Shown here: positions 49,049 through 57,972 of the stretch, in pieces
Layout of the letters: each line of letters starts with the position of its first letter
Position numbering within the stretch: position 1 is the stretch's first letter
Assembly: GCF_003855255.1 (NCBI RefSeq)
Contig: NZ_CP034072.1
Location: 6,302,653-6,366,652, forward strand
From: Mycolicibacterium nivoides
Lineage (GTDB): Bacteria; Actinomycetota; Actinomycetes; Mycobacteriales; Mycobacteriaceae
Length of the DNA: 64,000 bases
Direction of reading: 5' to 3'
Translations under genes and position numbers: made by a program
Notes under the pieces: generated by a model
What the model saw: only the letters and a program-made list of their open reading frames with translations
Databases searched by the model: none
Told to the model about the DNA's origin: nothing

Positions 49049-49768
49049 ATGGCTTCCGGGACGTCCAGAGTCGATATCCGACGCGCGGACGACCGCGGTG
49101 CGAGCACGACCGATTGGCTGCAGTCGCGGCACTCGTTCTCATTCGCCGACTACTACGACCCGGCCAACACCCACCATGGGCTGTTGTTGGTGAACAACGA
49201 CGACATCGTCGCGCCCGGCTCGGGCTTTGACACCCACCCGCACCGGGACATGGAGATCGTCACGTGGGTGCTGTCGGGCCAGTTGGCGCACAAGGATTCG
49301 ATGGGCAACTCCGGGGTGATCTACCCGGGCCTGGCCCAGCGGATGTCCGCCGGCACGGGCGTGCAGCATTCCGAGAAGAACGGATCTTCCAGTGAGCCCG
49401 TGCATTTCGTGCAGATGTGGGTGCTCCCCGATACCGCCGGGGTGACGCCGAGCTATCAGCAGCAGGAGATAGAGCTGGCCAATACGTTGACGCCGATCGC
49501 CTCCGGTGCGGTCGCCGCGGCCGTCACCCTGCACAACCGCGATGCCACGCTGTACGGCGCCCGCCTGCAGCCCGGTGACTCGGTCGAGCTGCCGCGGGCC
49601 CGCTACCTCCACGTGTTCGTCGCGCGCGGGTCGGTCACGCTGGAGGGATCCGGGCCGCTGGCCGAGGGTGACGCCGCCCGGCTCACCGATTCGGGCGGAC
49701 GGGTCACAGCCGATACTGACGCCGAGATCCTGGTCTGGGAGATGAATGCGGGTTTGGGCGGCGCGTAG
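49049..49768 (+). CDS. Pirin-family bicupin (Rv0181c-like)
   Basis: A 239-residue pirin: HSFSFADYYDP at the start, metal ligands in FDTHPHRDMEIV and GVQHSEKN, then a second cupin. Bacterial pirins act as quercetin dioxygenases or redox sensors. It matches Rv0181c by position. The last 23 bp overlap the next gene, so the pair is probably one transcript. Confidence 0.9.
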   Translation: MASGTSRVDIRRADDRGASTTDWLQSRHSFSFADYYDPANTHHGLLLVNNDDIVAPGSGFDTHPHRDMEIVTWVLSGQLAHKDSMGNSGVIYPGLAQRMSAGTGVQHSEKNGSSSEPVHFVQMWVLPDTAGVTPSYQQQEIELANTLTPIASGAVAAAVTLHNRDATLYGARLQPGDSVELPRARYLHVFVARGSVTLEGSGPLAEGDAARLTDSGGRVTADTDAEILVWEMNAGLGGA

Positions 49769-50993
49769 CGCGATCGCACTGATCACCGCGGCCGCGCTGG
49801 CCGCGTGTGGGACGAACCCCGAACCCTCGCCCCCGCCGTCGGTATCGAGCGCCGCGCAACCGCCCGCCGGGCTGGCCTCCGCGCCCCTGCACGTCCCCGC
49901 CGAACTCGCCCAGGCCCCGCTCGACGAACCGCGCCAGGCGCTGATCCCCGCCGGCTGGACCATCGAGGTGATCGCCCGCGTACCCAAGGCCAGGATGGCC
50001 GCCTTCGCCCCCGATGGCGCGTTGCTGGTGTCGGTGCCGGCCACCGGGCAGGTGCTCACGGTGCGCCCTGACCGGCGCACTCTGCTCGACGGACTGGAAC
50101 AGCCACACGGACTCTTCTTCGCCGGGACGACCCTGTATGTCGCCGAGAGCAACCGCATCGACGCCTACGACTACGCCGACGGCCGGGCCGTCAACCACCG
50201 CACCATCGCCGGTGACCTGCCCGACGCCAAGAGCCCCGAACTGCGGGGCGCCTATTCCCACGCACTCAAGAGCGTGGTCGTGGGATCCGATGGTGCGGTG
50301 TACTTTTCGATCGGATCGACCGGCAACACCTCGGCCGAGGACCGCACCGCCACCCCGCCTCGAGCCACCATCATGCGGGTGCCGCCCGGTGGTGGGCCTG
50401 CGGCGCCGTTCGCCACCGGGGTGCGCAACGGCACGGGCCTGGCCCTCGCGCCGGACGGCGCGCTGTGGACGGCGGTGAACAACCGCGACAACGTGCCCGA
50501 TCCACAGGGCCGGGTGCGCCAGGACTATGTGGACGACCACCCACCGGAGACAGTGGCCAAAGTAACGCCGGGGCGCGAATTGGGTTGGCCCTACTGCAAT
50601 CCCGACGGAGCACCACCAGCCGGGTTCATCCGGGACATGGACACCAACGCCGACGGCGACAAGATGGATTGCGCGGCGCTGGCACCGGTCGAGCAGACAT
50701 TGGGCGCGCATTCGGCGCCACTGGGGATGAGTTTCACCGAGCTTTCCGGCCATGGTCCCGGCGCACTGGTGGGGGTGCACGGCTCGTGGAACCGGGAGTC
50801 GCCGCAGGCTCCCGAGGTATCGTTCTTCGGTTGGCACAATGGAACATTGGGCCCGCAGCAGACCCTGGTCTCCGGTTTCCAAGCGGACGACGGCACTCGC
50901 TGGGGCCGCCCCGTGGCCGCGATTGCCGGCCCGGACGGCGCCGTGTACATCACCGATGACTACGCCGGCGCGGTGTATCGGCTGGCGCCTTAG
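49746..50993 (+). CDS. PQQ-type sugar dehydrogenase-like lipoprotein
   Basis: A 415-residue lipoprotein: the signal sequence ends in lipobox LAAC. It folds as a six-bladed beta-propeller of the GDH/sorbosone-dehydrogenase type (QPHGLFFAGTTLYVAESN, YSHALKSVVVGSDGAVYFSI, WTAVNNRDN, GVHGSWNRESP). Soluble glucose dehydrogenases of this fold bind PQQ and calcium. Whether PQQ is made here is unknown, so it may be another sugar or aldose oxidoreductase or a scaffold. Coupled to the pirin gene. Confidence 0.83.
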   Translation: MRVWAARSAIALITAAALAACGTNPEPSPPPSVSSAAQPPAGLASAPLHVPAELAQAPLDEPRQALIPAGWTIEVIARVPKARMAAFAPDGALLVSVPATGQVLTVRPDRRTLLDGLEQPHGLFFAGTTLYVAESNRIDAYDYADGRAVNHRTIAGDLPDAKSPELRGAYSHALKSVVVGSDGAVYFSIGSTGNTSAEDRTATPPRATIMRVPPGGGPAAPFATGVRNGTGLALAPDGALWTAVNNRDNVPDPQGRVRQDYVDDHPPETVAKVTPGRELGWPYCNPDGAPPAGFIRDMDTNADGDKMDCAALAPVEQTLGAHSAPLGMSFTELSGHGPGALVGVHGSWNRESPQAPEVSFFGWHNGTLGPQQTLVSGFQADDGTRWGRPVAAIAGPDGAVYITDDYAGAVYRLAP

Positions 50994-51009
50994 ACGTACG
51001 ATCGCCGTT

Positions 51010-51453
51010 GTGGCCGACCAACAGCTAGGCGATCTCAAGCTGCTGCGCCGGGTCCGGGACCGTATCGACCGCGAGTACGCGCAGCCGCTGAACGTCGAGG
51101 CACTTGCCCGCGGGGTCAACATGTCCGCCGGACACCTCAGCAGGCAGTTCAAGATCGCCTACGGCGAGTCACCGTATTCCTATCTGATGACCCGTCGTAT
51201 CGAGCGTGCCATGGCGCTGCTGCGTCGCGGCGACATGTCTGTCACCGAGGTCTGCTTCGCCGTCGGCTGCTCCTCTCTCGGCACGTTCAGCACCCGGTTC
51301 ACCGAACTCGTCGGCATCCCGCCCAGCCGTTACCGCGAGCAGACCGCCGAGGTGACCGATGGCCTGCCGTCGTGCATGGAGAAGCACGTCACCAAACCGA
51401 TCAGGAATCGAGAAGCGGCTGCGGTGGGTCTGCACCTAGCGTCGGATGCATGA
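51010..51453 (+). CDS. AraC-family regulator (single HTH domain)
   Basis: A 147-residue AraC/XylS DNA-binding domain: LNVEALARGVNMSAGHLSRQ then FKIAYGESPYSYLMTRRIER is the first HTH and SVTEVCFAVGCSSLGTFSTR then FTELVGIPPSRYR the second. There is no separate sensor domain, as in SoxS/MarA-type regulators. The start is a GTG at 51010, 17 bp after the sugar dehydrogenase stop. Its stop overlaps the VOC gene (ATGA), so it leads an operon with the VOC and UvrA-like genes. Confidence 0.88.
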   Translation: MADQQLGDLKLLRRVRDRIDREYAQPLNVEALARGVNMSAGHLSRQFKIAYGESPYSYLMTRRIERAMALLRRGDMSVTEVCFAVGCSSLGTFSTRFTELVGIPPSRYREQTAEVTDGLPSCMEKHVTKPIRNREAAAVGLHLASDA

Positions 51454-51881
51454 CACATGACATGACAGACACGGCCATCAGAATTCACAACACCTTCCTG
51501 CCGCACGAGGATCCGGAAGCCTCCCTGGCCTTCTACCGCGATGTCCTCGGCTTCGAGGTCCGCCTCGACGTCGGCGGCGGCAAGATGCGCTGGATCACCG
51601 TCGGGCCGGTCGGCCAGCCCGACACCTCCATCGTGTTGCATCCGCCGGCCGCCGACCCGGGGATCACCGACGACGAGCGCCGCCTGATCGCCGAGATGAT
51701 GGCCAAGGGCACGTACTCGATCATCGTGCTGGCCACCAAGGATCTGGATGCCACGTTCGAGAAACTGCAGGCCACCGATACCGAGATCGTCCAGGAACCG
51801 ACCGACCAGCCCTACGGCGTGCGCGACTGCGCCGTCCGTGACCCCGCCGGAACCATGATCCGAATCCAGGAGTTGCCCTAA
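51450..51881 (+). CDS. VOC-family (glyoxalase/bleomycin-resistance fold) protein
   Basis: A 143-residue VOC protein: HEDPEASLAFYRDVLGFEVR at the start, then LATKDLDATFEKLQATDTEI and DPAGTMIRIQE at the end. Two modules form a metal- or ligand-binding dimer fold; relatives bind drugs or open epoxides. The ATG at 51450 overlaps the araC-type stop; another ATG at 51462 is possible. It lies 3 bp before the UvrA-like gene. Confidence 0.87.
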   Translation: MTHDMTDTAIRIHNTFLPHEDPEASLAFYRDVLGFEVRLDVGGGKMRWITVGPVGQPDTSIVLHPPAADPGITDDERRLIAEMMAKGTYSIIVLATKDLDATFEKLQATDTEIVQEPTDQPYGVRDCAVRDPAGTMIRIQELP

Positions 51882-51884
51882 CCG

Positions 51885-54275
<2,391 letters not shown>

Positions 54276-54321
54276 ACCAACATTGTCAGGGCGTCCGAAC
54301 TTTCCGGTGTTGATCCCCAAA

Positions 54322-54337
54322 CTTATTGTCGAATAAG
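54322..54337. repeat. Short palindrome before the riboswitch promoter
   Basis: CTTATT-GTCG-AATAAG, perfect 6-bp arms in an AT-rich patch about 45 bp upstream of the likely -10 (TATGGT at 54381). It could be an operator or chance; the rest of 54276-54380 holds only the end of the UvrA-like transcript and promoter sequence. Confidence 0.3.
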
Positions 54338-54390
54338 CACTTTCGGATGGGACGGTTTGCGCCGCCCCGTCCGAGGTGCGTATGGTGGAC

Positions 54391-54560
54391 AACAGCGAAG
54401 GGGAGTAGCCCCCAATCGGATATTCGACATACTGGCCGCGCAGCGATGCATCAACGGCCCGGTTATCCGAACCGGTCACGGCCGGTGGGCGAGACCTTCG
54501 GCCGTAGACCATTGGGTTGCCGGCCGGAGGCATATGGATAAGCCCCCAACGGCACCCAAC
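54391..54560 (+). promoter_or_regulatory. yybP-ykoY-type (manganese) riboswitch with expression platform
   Basis: The leader of the GDT1-family gene carries yybP-ykoY landmarks in order: GGGGAGTAGC at 54400-54409, ACATACT at 54427-54433 and GAGACCTTCG at 54491-54500. P1 closes by CGAAGG (54396-54401) with CCTTCG (54495-54500). The likely promoter (TTGCGC N18 TATGGT, -10 at 54381-54386) starts the RNA near 54392. Downstream, ATTGGG at 54511-54516 can pair either with CCCAAT at 54411-54416 or with CCCAA at 54555-54559 before the GAGGAG ribosome site, a switch-like arrangement. Manganese is the known ligand of the family; here inferred. Confidence 0.82.
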
Positions 54561-54577
54561 GACCGAGGAGTTGTTGA

Positions 54578-55309
54578 GTGCTCGCTGCTCTGCTCTTGAG
54601 CTTCGCTGTCATCTTCGTCGCCGAACTCGGCGACAAGTCGCAGCTGATGGCCATGACCTTCGCACTGCGCTACCGCTGGTGGGTGGTGCTCGTCGGTATC
54701 ACCGCCGCCACCACCGCAGTTCACCTGATCTCCGTCGCGGTCGGCCACTACCTGGGCGCTGCGCTGCCGACGCACCTGCTCGGCATCCTGGCCGGGGTGG
54801 CGTTCGTGTTCTTCGGGCTGTGGACCCTGCGCGGCGACAAGCTGTCCGACGATGAGGCGACTCGTGCCCAGCGTTCGACCGCCCCGGCGTTCTTCACCGT
54901 CACCTCGGCCTTCCTGCTCGCCGAGCTCGGCGACAAGACGATGCTCGCAACCATCACGCTCGCCGCCGACAACGACTGGGTGGGTGTGTGGATCGGTTCC
55001 ACCATCGGCATGGTGGCCGCCGACGCACTCGCCATCGTGGTCGGGGCGATCGCCGGCAAGCACTTGCCCGAGCGCGTGATCCAGCTGGGCGCGGCGGCGC
55101 TGTTCGTCATCTTCGGTCTGGCGATGCTGCTGGAGGGCGCGTTCCCGACGGCCCCGGTATTGGCGACCACCGCGGGTGCGATTGCCGTGACAGCGCTGTG
55201 CGCGGCGGGCCTGCGTGCGCTGCCCCCACATTTGCGGCCGGCGGTGATGCGCAAGCCCCAGGCGGCCGAACCAGCTAACTCCGATCAACCAGGTGCGATC
55301 GCCCCTTGA
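54578..55309 (+). CDS. GDT1/UPF0016-family cation transporter (putative Mn exporter)
   Basis: A 243-residue membrane protein of two homologous halves, each with the family motif E-L-G-D-K-S/T: VAELGDKSQL near residue 16 and AELGDKTML near residue 115. Six hydrophobic helices are seen. GDT1/MneA-type proteins export Mn2+ or exchange Ca2+/Mn2+. GAGGAG lies 7 nt before the GTG at 54578. The yybP-ykoY-type leader upstream strongly supports a manganese role. Confidence 0.9.
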   Translation: MLAALLLSFAVIFVAELGDKSQLMAMTFALRYRWWVVLVGITAATTAVHLISVAVGHYLGAALPTHLLGILAGVAFVFFGLWTLRGDKLSDDEATRAQRSTAPAFFTVTSAFLLAELGDKTMLATITLAADNDWVGVWIGSTIGMVAADALAIVVGAIAGKHLPERVIQLGAAALFVIFGLAMLLEGAFPTAPVLATTAGAIAVTALCAAGLRALPPHLRPAVMRKPQAAEPANSDQPGAIAP

Positions 55310-55337
55310 CCCAACCGTGACCAGGCTGTTACGCATG

Positions 55338-55365
55338 TTGACAGAGTTTCCTGTGTGGTTATTGT
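55338..55365 (+). promoter_or_regulatory. Promoter of the phosphodiester glycosidase gene
   Basis: TTGACA (55338-55343), 16 bp, TATTGT (55360-55365). The expected start of RNA is at or one base before the GTG at 55373, so a leaderless message is likely. Confidence 0.6.
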
Positions 55366-55372
55366 GTAGTTC

Positions 55373-56452
55373 GTGCCAGGCCTGGCAAAACTCCTCAAGC
55401 GTGCGGTCGCCACTGCGTCCGCCGTTGCCGTCTGTGTGGCATTAGCCACCACCGGCTCCCCCGTCGCGCGCGCCGAGGACGCCCGGGCACTGCTGCTCGG
55501 CGCGATCGCCAACACCAAGGGCGCCTACCTCGTCTACAACTTCGGTGGCCAGTTCGCCGCACCGTTCCTGTCCGCCGACGGCCGCGCCTACACGCTGAAC
55601 AACGGCGGCCACCTGATGGCCATGAAGAACGCCTCCAGCCGGCTCAACCCGCGCCTGCTGGTCGACAGCCATCAGGGCTATCAGTCCCGCTGCGAGCGCA
55701 CCCCCGGAGCCAGAACCAGCGAGGGACTCTGGCAGGCGTCGGAAACCTATGCGCCCCTCGCCGCGTGGCAGGTGCTGGGGCAGCCGACCATCGCCGTCAA
55801 TGCCAACTTCTTCGACGTGCGCGGGCAGCAGGGCGGATCGTGGCGCGACACCAAGTGCTCATCCCCGCTGGGCGCGTACGTGGACAACACCCGCGGGCAG
55901 GGCCGGGCAAATACCGCGGTCACCGGCACCCTGGCGTATGCAGGCAAGCAGGGCCTGTCCGGCGGCGACGAACGCTGGGCGGCGCTGGCCACCATGATCC
56001 TGCCGATGGGCGGCGCTCCGTATGTGGTGATGCCAAAGGGACCCGACGACTATGACTCGGCCTCCCCGGTGATCCAGCGGCTGCTGGATCAGAACGCCCG
56101 GTTCGTGGCAGTGGCCGGCATCGGATTGCTCGCCCCTGGCGACACCGGTCAGCTCAACGACCCGGGCCCCAGTGCGGCGCGCACCGCGGTCGGTTACAAC
56201 CGGGCCGCCGATCAGCTGTTCGTGTTCCAGGGCGGCAGCTACACGCCGGACAACATCCAGGACCTGTTCCGCGGCCTGGGCGCGGACAACGCCCTGCTGC
56301 TCGACGGTGGCGGCTCGTCGGCGATCGTGTTGCGCCGCGATTCCGGCGGCATGTGGAGCGGCGCCGGGTCGCCCCGCGGGAACTGCGATACCCGGCAGGT
56401 GCTGTGCGACTCGCGCGAGCGGGCACTGCCCAGCTGGCTCGCCTTCAACTGA
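55373..56452 (+). CDS. Exported phosphodiester glycosidase (NAGPA-domain) protein
   Basis: A 359-residue protein with an N-terminal signal peptide (cleavage near PVARA-ED). The NAGPA/DUF2233 domain is visible from AVNANFFDVRG through ARTAVGYNRA and the glycine-rich ending DNALLLDGGGSSAIVLR. Relatives remove capped sugars such as GlcNAc-phosphodiesters or act on exopolysaccharides. Several cysteines suggest extracellular disulfides. It ends 8 bp from the convergent cyclase-like gene. Confidence 0.85.
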   Translation: MPGLAKLLKRAVATASAVAVCVALATTGSPVARAEDARALLLGAIANTKGAYLVYNFGGQFAAPFLSADGRAYTLNNGGHLMAMKNASSRLNPRLLVDSHQGYQSRCERTPGARTSEGLWQASETYAPLAAWQVLGQPTIAVNANFFDVRGQQGGSWRDTKCSSPLGAYVDNTRGQGRANTAVTGTLAYAGKQGLSGGDERWAALATMILPMGGAPYVVMPKGPDDYDSASPVIQRLLDQNARFVAVAGIGLLAPGDTGQLNDPGPSAARTAVGYNRAADQLFVFQGGSYTPDNIQDLFRGLGADNALLLDGGGSSAIVLRRDSGGMWSGAGSPRGNCDTRQVLCDSRERALPSWLAFN

Positions 56453-56460
56453 GCGGCCGG

Positions 56461-56994
56461 CTAGTTCACCAGGATCTCGGCCAGAACAGCATTCGGCATC
56501 CGCAGGGGCTGCAGGTACTTACGCAATCCCGGGTGACACAGCTGTAGAAGTCGTTCCTGGGGCTCGGCGTCTCCCATGCGTTGGCTGCCAAGGTATTTCA
56601 GTGTCGCGCCCGCGGGAAGATCGCCGGCAACCGCTGACGCCGTCGTGCCCGAGATCAACGTCTGTCCCCCGTGAGCGATGTCGCGCAAGCGCTTCGTACC
56701 GGTGCGTGAGGTGTGCACGCCGATACACAGGTCAAACGGATCCAACGGCGTCAACTGCAGGTACAGCGCGCAGGACACCGCGTCAGCGGCACGGTCGAAG
56801 GTGGCCGTGAAACCGTCGCAGGCGGGTTGCCTCGTCGACAGGATCCCGCCGTGGAGCGCGACAAAGTGGGTCATCGTCGCCCGAAAATACGGAAGCGCGG
56901 CCGCCATGTCCGCGGGTTGCGTTTGCCACAGGCGTGCGGATCCCTCGGTGCGGGCCATCAGCCATGCCTTCTCGGTCGACAGCTGTTCGGTCAC
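56461..56994 (-). CDS. Orphan degenerate class III cyclase-like domain
   Basis: A 177-residue protein similar to the N-terminal cyclase domain of mycobacterial cyclase-ATPase-LuxR proteins (GSARLWQTQPADMAAALPYF, RAADAVSCALYLQLTPL, HGGQTLISGTTAS). Both metal-binding spots are changed: where relatives read ADVEGS it reads ARTEGS, and the usual GEGDSF reads PACDGF; about 15 residues of a central loop are missing. No ATPase or HTH follows. AGGAG lies 8 nt before the GTG at 56994. Probably non-catalytic, perhaps a regulator by dimerisation, or a decaying gene. Confidence 0.7.
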   Translation of the reverse strand: MTEQLSTEKAWLMARTEGSARLWQTQPADMAAALPYFRATMTHFVALHGGILSTRQPACDGFTATFDRAADAVSCALYLQLTPLDPFDLCIGVHTSRTGTKRLRDIAHGGQTLISGTTASAVAGDLPAGATLKYLGSQRMGDAEPQERLLQLCHPGLRKYLQPLRMPNAVLAEILVN

Positions 56995-57199
56995 GCGCGC
57001 GTTGCTCCTGCCGGTTCTCGCTTGATATCCCGCGCCAGATGGCACACAGAACGCCAGCGTAACCACTTTCCGCAGGTTGCGTCTCTATGGTCAACACCGT
57101 TGCCGCAGAACGTTGTTGCCAACCCGCGGCCGAAGCGCTGTTGCGCCCGTGGGACGCGCGTAAGCCGCTATCCGTGGGGTTTGCTGGTCGGCTTCAGGG

Positions 57200-57478
57200 T
57201 CAGTTCTCCAGCCACAGGTCGACGCCTTCGGTGGCGAAGATCGACAGCACGGTGCTCCAGGTGTCTTGCCCGAGTGCCTCTTTGATATTTCGGTAGGACG
57301 TCATGACGAACCGGAACTTGCGGTTGTCCGGGGTGCCGAAGCCACCGCGCAGGCAGTCGGCCAGCGCATCCAGATTCGAGCCGAAGTAACCGCCGTCGCC
57401 GTTGACCGCACGGCCGATCTCGGTGAAGAAGTCCGCCTTGGAGGCAACCTTGGCCCCATCGATCCGATACGTCTTCAC
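57200..57478 (-). CDS. Barstar-family ribonuclease inhibitor (immunity protein)
   Basis: A 92-residue barstar-fold protein: YRIDGAKVASKADFFTEIGR, then the core FGSNLDALADCLRGGFG with the Asp-Cys-Leu pattern of barstar and a C-terminal strand ending VDLWLEN. Cytoplasmic. The GTG at 57478 overlaps the ribonuclease stop as GTGA and has GGAGG before it, so inhibitor and enzyme are made together. It protects the cell from the neighbouring RNase, by family knowledge. Confidence 0.88.
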   Translation of the reverse strand: MKTYRIDGAKVASKADFFTEIGRAVNGDGGYFGSNLDALADCLRGGFGTPDNRKFRFVMTSYRNIKEALGQDTWSTVLSIFATEGVDLWLEN

Positions 57479-57906
57479 ATGCCTCCGATCAGGCAGAAGG
57501 ACTCGTAGTGGTCGCCGGTGTAGTAGTACTCGGGCGGGTCGTTCCGCGGTGCTCCGCCGGTGACGATGCGCCGCTTGCCGCGGTGTTTGTTGCCGGGCGT
57601 CGGGACCGTGTACTCGCGGTAGTAGCCGCGCTCATGCTTGGGCAACCGGCCTTCGTAGTTTCCGAAGACGACGCCGTCGTTGCGCGGGTACGGAAACGGC
57701 CCACCGGACTGGATCAGCTCTACGGTCTTGTCCGCCTCCGGCGGAAGGCCACCCAGGTCGCACGTGCCGTCCGCTGCCGCTGACTTCGCCGGTGATGCCG
57801 GTGCCGAGACCGCCGGAGATGACGTGGGTTGAGTCGGAGCGCAGCAGCCCGAAAGCAGGCCGCACAGCACTGCCAGCGCCGCAATGCGCGATCGTCCCAT
57901 CGGCAT
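57475..57906 (-). CDS. Lipoprotein ribonuclease of the barnase/RNase Sa family
   Basis: A 143-residue protein with a lipobox (GLLSGC, Cys21), a 25-residue Pro/Ser/Ala linker and a full N1/T1 guanyl-specific RNase domain: LPPEADKTVELIQSGGPFPY, GYYREYTVPTPG with Glu98, KHRGKRRIV with the phosphate arginines, and TGDHYESFCLI with His133. All catalytic residues match RNase Sa; a Cys49-Cys138 pair probably forms the Sa-type disulfide. The lipid anchor would hold it at the outer face of the membrane. The start is uncertain (57906 or 57900). Confidence 0.88.
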   Translation of the reverse strand: MPMGRSRIAALAVLCGLLSGCCAPTQPTSSPAVSAPASPAKSAAADGTCDLGGLPPEADKTVELIQSGGPFPYPRNDGVVFGNYEGRLPKHERGYYREYTVPTPGNKHRGKRRIVTGGAPRNDPPEYYYTGDHYESFCLIGGM

Positions 57907-57972
57907 GAGGCTAGCAACAGGCCCCGCAAATCCGGGGTCAACGGCGCCAGCCGTGCGACGATCGTTACTCGA

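Noticed and set aside
54285..54320. Terminator after the UvrA-like gene (CAACA...TGTTG)
   Set aside because: Arms of only 5-6 bp with a long loop; too weak to call.
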